From Clostridiaceae bacterium M8S5 (GTDB lineage Bacteria > Bacillota > Clostridia > Tissierellales > MCWD3), in assembly GCA_029227815.1 (NCBI GenBank), contig CP118523.1, positions 4,216,001 to 4,280,000 of the forward strand: a stretch of DNA of 64,000 nucleotides. Direction: 5' to 3'. The notes under the pieces were generated by a model, which was given only the letters and a program-made list of their open reading frames with translations, had not been told where the DNA came from and did no database searches. How positions within the stretch are numbered: the stretch's first letter is position 1; each line of letters starts with the position of its first letter. Positions 1-7,438 of this stretch are shown here, in pieces. The translations under genes and the position numbers were made by a program.

Positions 1-44
1 AAAAACGCATAAGTGGTAAGTATGTAAAGAGATATCCATGTTAT

Positions 45-74
45 TGACCTATAATTCAATTGAATTATAGGTCA
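45..74. terminator. 30-bp perfect palindrome, probable terminator
   Basis: The half-site TGACCTATAATTCAA is followed directly by its exact reverse complement, giving a 15-bp stem with no designed spacer. It precedes an AT-rich stretch. It most likely ends transcription of a gene lying before the window, but a dyad binding site is possible. The palindrome is seen directly; the role is inferred. Confidence 0.55.
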
Positions 75-112
75 TAAATTTTATATCTTAATTTAATAAT
101 ATAAACAAAAAT

Positions 113-135
113 AACCTTGCATTCACAAGATTCTC
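113..135 (+). repeat. Direct repeat flanking MITE-like element, left copy
   Basis: A 23-bp segment beginning AACCTTGCATTCACAAG matches 281-303 with two differences. The two copies bracket the MITE-like element, so they may be a long target-site duplication or remnants of an older tandem repeat. Confidence 0.6.
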
Positions 136-256
136 AGACTGTAGACAAAAGCCCAATTTCTGCGTTGTTGTTAAAATTTGCGTTGCTCACTTACCTCTAA
201 GTAAGCTGTGCTACTCGATTTTAACACGCCTTGAATTTGAACCCTTACTACAATCT
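133..256 (-). repeat. MITE-like nested-palindrome repeat, copy 1
   Basis: About 110 bp here is nearly identical, in inverted orientation, to 31997-32111. It contains a central 9-bp stem (GCTCACTTA at 185-193, loop CCTC, TAAGTAAGC at 198-206) inside an outer 8-bp stem (GTTAAAAT at 170-177 with ATTTTAAC at 218-225). The ends are weakly inverted (GACTGTAG near 137-144, complementary to CTACAATC near 248-255). No ORF is present. The structure resembles a non-autonomous mobile or REP-type element. Confidence 0.8.
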
Positions 257-280
257 AGATGATTTTGTCATCAACCTAAG

Positions 281-303
281 AACCTAGCATTCACAAGGTT
301 CTC
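281..303 (+). repeat. Direct repeat flanking MITE-like element, right copy
   Basis: This is the partner of 113-135, with two mismatches in 23 bp, lying just beyond the MITE-like copy. Confidence 0.6.
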
Positions 304-326
304 TCATAACATTGTTTCTGTTTTTT

Positions 327-1052
327 CTAAGAAAAAACAACCCTTATTTTAGTAAAATAAAGAGTAAATTTGCTCTTAATCCCACTATCAGCACCTATTA
401 TAATCCAAGCTTCTCCTTTTTCATTTGTTGTTATGTCTAAAATTGTTTCAAAGCTTTTATATTGATATGATTCATCTTTTGTACCATTAGTTTTATATAT
501 ATCTCCTAATATTCTCATATCATTTCCACTACATCCAAAGTCTCCAGTGTCTATATTTATTAACTTCAACCCTTTTTTCTGTCTTTCTTTTGGTTCTTCA
601 TTTACTATTCCAGCCTTTATAAACACTCTATCTTTTGCTGAGAGTTTATCTCTTGATTGATTTGTAGCTATATCGAAAGATAGCCTTACTTTATATTTTT
701 TATTTGGTTTTAAATCATCCTTTGGAGACAATTTCTTTGTAATATACATAAATATATTGTCTTGTGCAACTGTGTATTTCATCATTATCCCTTTTCTACT
801 GCTTCCTTTAACAGGGATTTTTGAGTGCCTAGCTTCTAATCCATATTTTTTTATATCTGCTACTGAAACATTTGAAAAATCATATGTCCATCCTTCATTA
901 TTATTAATCATACAATATAATTTATTTGGTGGATTTAGTGAGTTCATGTTATCAAAATCATATTTTTTACTAATTTCATCTTTATTTTCACAGCCATTGG
1001 TTATAACTACTAAGCAACTAACCAATATAGTAAATAATATTTTGTTTCTCAT
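327..1052 (-). CDS. Hypothetical secreted lipoprotein
   Basis: The 241-residue protein starts with a classic lipoprotein signal: two basic residues, a hydrophobic run, and a lipobox ending at Cys21 (VITNGC). It should be diacylated and held on the outer face of the membrane. The rest is hydrophilic and ends in beta-strand-like stretches (WIIIGADSG, FTLYFTKIRV), which suggests a carbohydrate-binding-like fold, but no family is recognised. The start is supported by AGGAGG seven bases upstream. The gene stands alone; an A/T-rich hairpin (TTTTTTCTAAGAAAAAA, 321-337) spans its stop codon. Confidence 0.8.
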   Translation of the reverse strand: MRNKILFTILVSCLVVITNGCENKDEISKKYDFDNMNSLNPPNKLYCMINNNEGWTYDFSNVSVADIKKYGLEARHSKIPVKGSSRKGIMMKYTVAQDNIFMYITKKLSPKDDLKPNKKYKVRLSFDIATNQSRDKLSAKDRVFIKAGIVNEEPKERQKKGLKLINIDTGDFGCSGNDMRILGDIYKTNGTKDESYQYKSFETILDITTNEKGEAWIIIGADSGIKSKFTLYFTKIRVVFS

Positions 1053-1221
1053 ATTATCCTCCTAATCTTTCTTTGTATATTATTCTTTTCTATAATTGAT
1101 ATATTATCCTTAAACTTTATATAGTTATATAGGTTTATTTTTCTAGGAATAAATTATAGACAAATAAAAAAAATATTAATGTTCAGATTAAAATAATATA
1201 TGACTAAAAGGAGAATAGTTT

Positions 1222-1416
1222 ATGAGTGATTTTAAGGTAAAAGATGCCCAATATGATCCAGCTAGAGAAGCTCTACAAATAGAATTTGAAAATGGTACTA
1301 AATACCAATATCATGATGTACCAGCTATGTCCTATTATGGTTTTATAAATGCAGATTATCAAATAGGATATATTACAGATTTTTTAAATAAGAACTATGA
1401 ATTTTATCAACTATAA
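1222..1416 (+). CDS. KTSC domain protein
   Basis: This 64-residue protein is essentially one KTSC domain: an aspartate/proline start (YDPAREALQIEF), then FENGTKYQYHDVP, then an aromatic-rich C-terminus with FLNKNYEFYQL. The domain is named after the C-terminal region of lysyl-tRNA synthetases and occurs as small stand-alone proteins of unknown function in bacteria and phages. A good AAAGGAG site lies 8-10 bases upstream. It is monocistronic and is followed by a hairpin at 1438-1469. Confidence 0.8.
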   Translation: MSDFKVKDAQYDPAREALQIEFENGTKYQYHDVPAMSYYGFINADYQIGYITDFLNKNYEFYQL

Positions 1417-1437
1417 GTGGATATAGAAATAACAAAG

Positions 1438-1469
1438 AGGGTGCTTATATACCTCTAAGGCACCCCTCA
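1438..1469 (+). terminator. Hairpin after KTSC gene
   Basis: GAGGGTGC pairs with GCACCCCTC (one bulged C) around a 15-nt loop. It lies about 20 bp after the KTSC stop. There is no strong T-run, so it is a weak terminator candidate. Confidence 0.5.
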
Positions 1470-1556
1470 TGCATTATTTGTCAAAGATATAGGGAGGTAG
1501 TAGATATTATGATGAATTGGTTCAAAAGACTTTAAGAGTTAATAATAAAACTTTTT

Positions 1557-1724
1557 CTAAGAATTTACACCATATATAAAACAATGGGTACATATATACT
1601 CCAATGCGCCCATTAAGAAATTTTCTTTTTTAATTTGTCCCTTACTCTTATATATCTTTACTATAGAATCATTTTTAATATATTCACTTAGTTTTATATC
1701 TTTTTTATTAGCTTTATAATTCAT
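1557..1724 (-). CDS. Small 55-aa ORF downstream of radical SAM gene
   Basis: A small ORF begins MNYKANKKDIKLSEYI and ends FIYGVNS. It is lysine-rich in its first half and has a CTHC motif near residues 45-48. A strong site, GGGAGAG, sits 7 bases before ATG 1724, and the gene starts 22 bp after the radical SAM stop codon, so it is probably translated from the same transcript. No family is recognised. In the candidate RiPP context it could be an accessory, immunity or carrier-type small protein, but this is only inferred from position. Confidence 0.5.
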   Translation of the reverse strand: MNYKANKKDIKLSEYIKNDSIVKIYKSKGQIKKENFLMGALEYICTHCFIYGVNS

Positions 1725-1746
1725 TATATAACTCTCCCTATTAACC

Positions 1747-3534
1747 CTATGAGATTTTTCTTCTGAGCCTTTGTAGTTTTAAAACTCCCTCTGGTTTGTA
1801 TATTCTCACTATTGTCTCTTTTTGGTTATAGGAATCTAGCTTTGACTTACCTTTATTAGCTTCGTAAACATCGAATTTATATGTTTTTATGAGTTCTTCT
1901 TGCTTATCAGCACTTATTATAACCTTGCTTAAATCTTTTTCAAAGTCAAACAATTCTTGAATCACATCATTGTACTTATCAAAATCTGTATTATTTATGT
2001 ATTCATGCCATACTCTTGTTATCCATCTATTAAACTCTATATTGTTCATATCTATGTTGTCACTAAATCGAACTATCTCATCAGCATATTTTTCAAGCTG
2101 GCTATAAAAAGATTGATAGAATGCAAATAAATCATCATCGAAATATTCTATCAAGTTTTTATATGTTATTGTAAACAAAGAACACATAACTTGTATAAAG
2201 TGGTTTATAAACATATCACAATATTTGTATTTCTTCACTATTGAATCATTCATAGTGTAAAAATGTGAAAATAGATTAGGATATTTTTTTACTAACTGAG
2301 CATTCTTTTTTGTACTTGCACCATAAGTAATATCAGAAACTATTTCAGGATCGAAGCTTATATCGTTATGATACTCATTATAAAACTCTGTCCCTCTTAA
2401 CATTGAAAAAATATGAAGTTGTATAGTCTTGATTTTTAAATCCTTTAGTTTCTTGATGACTCTAAATGTATCTAATAAGTCACTGAGCTTTTCATTTGGA
2501 AATCCATATATGAAAGATGCTGTTATATCAAGCTTACTTTCTGTAAGCATTTTGATTTTATCGTAAAATTTTTCGTCTAATTTTAAGTTTTTATTAACAG
2601 CTTTTTGCATAACAGCAGAGCCTGTCTCAACTCCTATGAACATCCCTACACATCCTGATTTGACTAACATCTCTATAACCTCTTCGTCTAACGTATCAAT
2701 CCTAGCAGAACATGCCCATTGAATTTGTAAGTCTTCTTTGATTATTTTATTACAAAACTCTATAATTCTCTTCTTGTTGGCAGTAAACAAATCATGTACA
2801 AAGCTAAATGCTTTTATGTCATAATCTTTTATAGCCCTTTTCATCTCTTGTATTATTCTATCGTTGCTTTTTAGTCTGAACCTTTGTTTCCAAAAACTCT
2901 TGCTAGAACAGTATTTGCAGCCAAAAGGACAACCTCTTCCTACCTCTATTGATAATGATTTTAACTTGTCCATATATGGAACAAGGGAATAATCTATATT
3001 AGGTAAAACATCTAAATCTTGTATTAAACTATTTTCTTTATTTATTACAATTTTTTCTCCATCTCTATAGCATATACCCTTTATATCTGATAGCTCTTTC
3101 TCACCAGCAAATGCTTTCATTATATCTACTATACTTTCTTCACCTTCACCTATTCCTATAACATCTATAAACGAAAAAATACTCATTAAATCATACGCTG
3201 AAACGGATGCTTGTGGCCCTCCAAAAATTTGCTTTATATCAGGTCTTTGGTCTTTTATATATTTAGCCATATCTACACTTAAATGATATGAATTTGCCAT
3301 TGTATAAAATGCTAAAACATCTGGTTTTTTATCTATAAGATGCTGTCCAAGATACTTTACATCACGATTTTCGAACTCTTTGTCATCTAACTCTCCTATG
3401 CTTTGCAAATATCCAAAATCTACTATTTCTACATCATGGCCTTCTTTTTTTAATATACTGGCTAATAGTAATGTCCCTATGTATAAATCACCAACTTTAA
3501 ACTTACTGATTGCATTAACAAAAACAACTCTAAT
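1747..3534 (-). CDS. B12-binding domain radical SAM protein, non-AUG start
   Basis: The cobalamin-binding Rossmann domain comes first (VVFVNAISKF, LLLASILKKEGHDVEIVDF, FGGPQAS, GIGEGEESI), then a radical SAM core with CPFGCKYC (CX3CX2C), which binds a 4Fe-4S cluster, then an uncharacterised C-terminal region of about 200 residues. Such enzymes act on peptides, lipids or small molecules, including C-methylations. The first conventional in-frame start (TTG, 3408) would delete the first strand and helix of the B12 domain. Coding clearly extends upstream to GGGAGG at 3543-3548. No ATG, GTG or TTG occurs between the upstream in-frame TAA and 3408, so initiation at ATT 3534/3540 or ATC 3537 is proposed. 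The length is then about 595 residues. The gene follows a 45-aa peptide and precedes a 55-aa ORF. Confidence 0.85.
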   Translation of the reverse strand: MRVVFVNAISKFKVGDLYIGTLLLASILKKEGHDVEIVDFGYLQSIGELDDKEFENRDVKYLGQHLIDKKPDVLAFYTMANSYHLSVDMAKYIKDQRPDIKQIFGGPQASVSAYDLMSIFSFIDVIGIGEGEESIVDIMKAFAGEKELSDIKGICYRDGEKIVINKENSLIQDLDVLPNIDYSLVPYMDKLKSLSIEVGRGCPFGCKYCSSKSFWKQRFRLKSNDRIIQEMKRAIKDYDIKAFSFVHDLFTANKKRIIEFCNKIIKEDLQIQWACSARIDTLDEEVIEMLVKSGCVGMFIGVETGSAVMQKAVNKNLKLDEKFYDKIKMLTESKLDITASFIYGFPNEKLSDLLDTFRVIKKLKDLKIKTIQLHIFSMLRGTEFYNEYHNDISFDPEIVSDITYGASTKKNAQLVKKYPNLFSHFYTMNDSIVKKYKYCDMFINHFIQVMCSLFTITYKNLIEYFDDDLFAFYQSFYSQLEKYADEIVRFSDNIDMNNIEFNRWITRVWHEYINNTDFDKYNDVIQELFDFEKDLSKVIISADKQEELIKTYKFDVYEANKGKSKLDSYNQKETIVRIYKPEGVLKLQRLRRKIS

Positions 3535-3577
3535 GATAATACACCTCCCAAATTATCTGCTGTCCTATGTTTATTTT

Positions 3578-3617
3578 TATTGAGGCTGTCTCAAGTAACT
3601 TTTATGAGACAACCTCG
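3578..3617 (-). terminator. Hairpin between peptide gene and radical SAM gene
   Basis: On the minus strand GAGG-TGTCTCA pairs with TGAGACA-CCTC across a single mismatch. There is no T-run after it in either direction, so it looks more like a partial terminator or RNA-processing/stability hairpin that makes the peptide more abundant than the enzyme, as is common after RiPP precursor genes. Confidence 0.5.
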
Positions 3618-3690
3618 AAGGCTGTTTCATAATAAGTTATTTCTTATTTTGATACAATCCTTTAATTAAGTAATACACCTGTAAAAAAAA

Positions 3691-3828
3691 CTAGAAACTC
3701 CACGTTACACCAGTTTTTATTGATGTAGTTGGTACAGTTATTTCAGTAGTTACACCTGTTCCTCTTCCCAATGTATCATGGCAGCCTCTTTCAACAACCA
3801 TTTCTTCTACTACTTCATAGTTATTCAT
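3691..3828 (-). CDS. Candidate RiPP precursor peptide, 45 aa, Thr-rich core
   Basis: This ORF has a strong site (GGGGGT, 7 bases before ATG 3828). The N-terminal half is acidic and leader-like (MNNYEVVEEMVVERG). A glycine-rich break (LGRGTG, residues 20-25) follows, then a hydroxyl-rich tail of about 20 residues with eight Thr/Ser and aromatic residues at the end (GVTWSF). The only Cys is at residue 16. The leader/core layout, the position 150 bp upstream of a B12-radical SAM gene on the same strand, and the intervening hairpin point to a ribosomally made, modified peptide. The absence of Cys in the core argues against thioether chemistry. The family was not recognised. Confidence 0.6.
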   Translation of the reverse strand: MNNYEVVEEMVVERGCHDTLGRGTGVTTEITVPTTSIKTGVTWSF

Positions 3829-3984
3829 GTATTTACCCCCTTTTCTATATTTTTTGTTGCTCTTTAATTATATACCATACTAATGCGTGAATATTGTAAT
3901 ATTTTGTATTAATTATATATTATTTTATCTTATGGGTTATTAAAGCAATTTCTTTACTAACCAAATTTGTTTTACAAAAACAAT

Positions 3985-4014
3985 AAAGCACTTCACTATA
4001 ACTTGAAGTGCTTT
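3985..4014. terminator. Terminator after ferredoxin gene
   Basis: AAAGCACTTCA and TGAAGTGCTTT form a perfect 11-bp stem around an 8-nt loop, about 40 bp beyond the ferredoxin stop, with A/T-rich flanks on both sides. Confidence 0.8.
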
Positions 4015-4052
4015 TGGGCTTGTTATCATTTTAATCTATTGTTTTGTAATCT

Positions 4053-4241
4053 CTACTTAACAGATATCGCATCCACAGGACACTGTTCTTCTGCATCTCT
4101 TGCACTGTCTATTAATTCATCTGTTAATTCCATATCTGTAGCTTCTGCCTTATCACTTTGATCCATTTCAAATACTTCAGGGCAAATATCTGGGCATAAG
4201 CCACAGCCTATACAAGTTCCTTTATCTACATATGCTTTCAT
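4053..4241 (-). CDS. 4Fe-4S ferredoxin
   Basis: The 62-residue protein has one 4Fe-4S motif (CIGCGLCPDICPEVF) and a C-terminal CPVDAI cysteine, the pattern of Thermotoga/Desulfovibrio-type monocluster ferredoxins. The acidic middle (MDQSDKAEATDMELTDE) is typical of a soluble low-potential electron carrier. ATG 4241 has AAAAGGAG upstream. It is a single-gene unit with its own terminator at 3985-4014. Confidence 0.93.
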   Translation of the reverse strand: MKAYVDKGTCIGCGLCPDICPEVFEMDQSDKAEATDMELTDELIDSARDAEEQCPVDAISVK

Positions 4242-4312
4242 ATAAACACTCCTTTTGGATAATTATTTATCATTTCTATTTTATCCAAATTGTGTATATA
4301 TATAATTGTAAT

Positions 4313-6133
4313 TTATTCCATTTCCTTGTCTTTAATATGCTCTTTTATTATTTCTATGAACCTCTCTCCATAAACTTCGTATTTCTTTACTCCAACTCCA
4401 GTTATATCGAGTATTTCATCTTTATTTTGTGGCAGCGAAAATGCCATCTCTTTTAATGTTACATCATGAAATATTATAAATGCTGGAACTCCTTTATTAC
4501 TCGCTATATCTGCCCTTAATTTTCTAAGTTTATCAAATAAAATCTCATCATATTGTTCATATTGTTTCTGTTTTGTCTCTTTCTTTGTTTCCTTATTTTC
4601 TTCGACTAGAAGATATTTTTTGTGTTCTACTTTTTCTTTTCCTTTTAGGACATTTATAGATGTCTTTGTAAGCTTTAATATAGGAAATTTATCTGTTGTT
4701 ATGTTTATAATTTTCTTTGATATCAATGTCATTATCATCTCTCTTATAACATAAACACTATATTCCTTCATTATCCCATAGGTTGATAATTTATCTAACC
4801 CTGTTTGAATTATTTTTTTATTCTTTGAACCTCGTAGTATGTCTATTATAGTATTAACACCAAATCGTTCATTAGCTCTATATATACATGATAATATTTT
4901 TTGTGATTCTAAAGTTATATCAATCATTTCACTTTCATCAAGGCAGTTACCACAATTATTACATTTTTCAAGAGTCACATCCTCGTTAAAATACCTAAGT
5001 ATATGGGCTCTTAAACAATCATTTGCATGACAGAAATTAACCAATATTTGAAGATTAGCTAGTAATATCTTCTGCCTTTCTTGTGATAACCCATCAGTGT
5101 TTATTATTAACTTTTGTTTCACTACATCTGATGGTGAATACATCAATATACATTCGCTTGGCTCTCCATCTCTTCCTGCTCTTCCTGCCTCTTGATAGTA
5201 TGCCTCCATGTTTTGTGGCATATTGTAATGAATAACAAATCTGACATCTGGCTTGTCTATCCCCATACCAAATGCATTTGTAGCTACTATTATTCTAGCT
5301 CTTCCTAGTATAAAATCATCTTGATTTTTTCTTCTTATCTCTGGTTCTAACCCTCCATGATAAAATACCACTGGTATATGTTTTTCTTGCAATTTTTTAG
5401 CTACAGATTCTACTGACTTCCTTGTTGAGCAGTAGATTATTCCTGAACCATTTTCATGTTTTGATTTTAAGTATTTAATAAGATATCTATATTTATTGCT
5501 AGTTTTAACGACTTTATATGTTAGATTTGGTCTATCAAAACTAGCTACTAACTCTATTGGATTTTGTAAATTAAGCAAAGACTTTATTTCATCTATTACA
5601 TATTTTGTGGCTGTAGCTGTAAAAGCCCCAACAGCTGGTCTACATGCAAAGGATTGTATGAATTTTGGTATCTCTAAATAGCTTGGTCTGAAGTCATGAC
5701 CCCATTGGCTAATACAATGAGCTTCGTCTACTGCTATAAACGATACGTTAATGTTTTTTACTATACTTTTAAAGTTTCGCGTATTAAGCCTTTCTGGTGC
5801 TACATAGATAAGCTTATATCTACCTCTTCTCATATCCATTAACCTGTCCACTAATTCTTGACCATCTAATGTACTATTGATAAAGGATGCTTCTATGCCT
5901 ATTTCTTTTAATGAGTCTACTTGATCTTTCATTAGAGATATTAAAGGAGATATAACTATTGTTAGCCCTTCTTTTACTATAGCAGGTAACTGGTAGCATA
6001 AAGATTTACCTCCACCTGTTGGCATAATGCCAACAACATCTTTACCATCTATTACTCCTTCTATTAACTCTTTTTGACCTACTCTAAATTCTTCATAACC
6101 AAAATATATTTTTAAGACCTCATATATGTTCAT
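4313..6133 (-). CDS. recQ: ATP-dependent DNA helicase RecQ
   Basis: This 3'-5' DNA helicase for recombination and fork repair has a Walker A (PTGGGKS, residues 38-44), DEAH box (136-139), the RecQ-specific aromatic loop (SQWGHDFRPSY), and motif VI (QEAGRAGRDGE). A cysteine cluster of the zinc-binding RQC region (CNNCGNC) follows, then winged helix, then an HRDC domain at about 515-600 (VPAFIIFHDVTLKEMA). At 606 residues it is full length. It is separated by 24 bp from the upstream transporter gene and may be co-transcribed with it. Confidence 0.96.
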   Translation of the reverse strand: MNIYEVLKIYFGYEEFRVGQKELIEGVIDGKDVVGIMPTGGGKSLCYQLPAIVKEGLTIVISPLISLMKDQVDSLKEIGIEASFINSTLDGQELVDRLMDMRRGRYKLIYVAPERLNTRNFKSIVKNINVSFIAVDEAHCISQWGHDFRPSYLEIPKFIQSFACRPAVGAFTATATKYVIDEIKSLLNLQNPIELVASFDRPNLTYKVVKTSNKYRYLIKYLKSKHENGSGIIYCSTRKSVESVAKKLQEKHIPVVFYHGGLEPEIRRKNQDDFILGRARIIVATNAFGMGIDKPDVRFVIHYNMPQNMEAYYQEAGRAGRDGEPSECILMYSPSDVVKQKLIINTDGLSQERQKILLANLQILVNFCHANDCLRAHILRYFNEDVTLEKCNNCGNCLDESEMIDITLESQKILSCIYRANERFGVNTIIDILRGSKNKKIIQTGLDKLSTYGIMKEYSVYVIREMIMTLISKKIINITTDKFPILKLTKTSINVLKGKEKVEHKKYLLVEENKETKKETKQKQYEQYDEILFDKLRKLRADIASNKGVPAFIIFHDVTLKEMAFSLPQNKDEILDITGVGVKKYEVYGERFIEIIKEHIKDKEME

Positions 6134-6157
6134 ACTAACCTTCCTTTTATTTACGAA

Positions 6158-7417
6158 TTAACATACATTCTTTACCGACTGTTTATTTACTCTAGTTAGC
6201 AGTATTCCTCCTATTATAAATAACAGTATTATACTACATACACCATAGTTTGTCTTACCTGTTATATGAGTTATCACTCCTAAAAGAGATGGCCCCATTA
6301 TCGCAGCAAATTTGCCAAATACATTATAGAATCCAAAAAACTCATTTGCATTATTTTTAGGAACTAACTTCGCAAAATAAGACCTACTGAGAGCTTGAAT
6401 CCCTCCCTGTGAGCTACCAACTAACATTGCTAATATCCAAAAATCAAGTACACTATCTAAAAAGTATGCATATACACATATTATTATATATATAATTATT
6501 CCTGTATAAATCATTGTCAATGTAGAAAATTTATCTGCTAGCTTACCATATATTATAGCACATGGAAAAGCTACAAACTGTGTTACTAGCAATATAACTA
6601 ATAAATTTGTAGAACTCACTCCTAAGTCTGCTCCGTAAGATGTTGCCATTTTAATAATAGTAGAAACTCCATCAATATAGAAAAAGTATGCCAGTAAAAA
6701 CATGAATAACTTTTTATGTTTCTTAATATCTTTAAATGTTTTATATATTCTTGCAAAACTGTTTTTTACTACGTGCTTTTCTCTCTTTATTCCATGTATC
6801 TGTTTAACTCTCTTGTACATTGGAAGAGTAAACACAGCCCACCATAAAGCTGTAAGTACAAATGAAACTTTACAGGCCAATGTTACTGTTATAGGTATAA
6901 TGTTTTTGCCAGCTAATATCACTATTGCCATACACAGTATAAAAGGTATTGTACTGCCTATATACCCAAGAGCAAAACCATATGTTGATACTTTATCCAT
7001 CCTATCTTTTGTTGTTACATCTACTAAAAAAGCATCATAGAAAATATTTGCTCCCGAAAATCCTATCGCTGTCAATATATAACATGCTAATAATATTGAC
7101 CAGTACTGCTCGTCCACAAATGACAGTGCTACTGTTGTTATTAAACCTAATGATACGAACACTGTAAAAAACTTCTTCTTAAACCCCTTATAATCCGCTA
7201 TCGTCCCTAGTATTGGTGCTAAGAGCGCTATTATTAGTGTAGCTATAGAGTTTGCATATCCCCAATATGCTGTTGATAACGCTCCGTTCCCTCCACTCTT
7301 AGTAAATAATGACTTAAAATACAGTGGCATAATTGTCGATGTTACAGTCATTGTATACGCTGAGTTAGCCCAATCGTAAAATGCCCAGCTCTTTTCTAAT
7401 TTGTTTAGCTTAAACAT
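6158..7417 (-). CDS. MFS transporter, UMF1/Atg22-like
   Basis: This 419-residue integral membrane protein has about twelve predicted segments. The N-terminus WAFYDWANSAYTMTVTS is the hallmark of the UMF1 (Atg22-like) branch of the major facilitator superfamily, and further family residues appear in GSSQGGIQALSRSYFAKLVP. Substrates are not firmly known for bacterial members; amino-acid or nucleoside efflux is often assumed. The gene lies 21 bp after the phosphodiesterase gene, with AAGGAGG before ATG 7417, so the two probably form an operon. Confidence 0.88.
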   Translation of the reverse strand: MFKLNKLEKSWAFYDWANSAYTMTVTSTIMPLYFKSLFTKSGGNGALSTAYWGYANSIATLIIALLAPILGTIADYKGFKKKFFTVFVSLGLITTVALSFVDEQYWSILLACYILTAIGFSGANIFYDAFLVDVTTKDRMDKVSTYGFALGYIGSTIPFILCMAIVILAGKNIIPITVTLACKVSFVLTALWWAVFTLPMYKRVKQIHGIKREKHVVKNSFARIYKTFKDIKKHKKLFMFLLAYFFYIDGVSTIIKMATSYGADLGVSSTNLLVILLVTQFVAFPCAIIYGKLADKFSTLTMIYTGIIIYIIICVYAYFLDSVLDFWILAMLVGSSQGGIQALSRSYFAKLVPKNNANEFFGFYNVFGKFAAIMGPSLLGVITHITGKTNYGVCSIILLFIIGGILLTRVNKQSVKNVC

Positions 7418-7438
7418 TATCTTCCTCCTTTTAGTTTA

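Noticed and set aside
1509..1535. Eight-codon frame MMNWFKRL after GGGAGG
   Set aside because: It has a good site but is too short to distinguish from chance, and no attenuation structure or downstream plus-strand gene depends on it.
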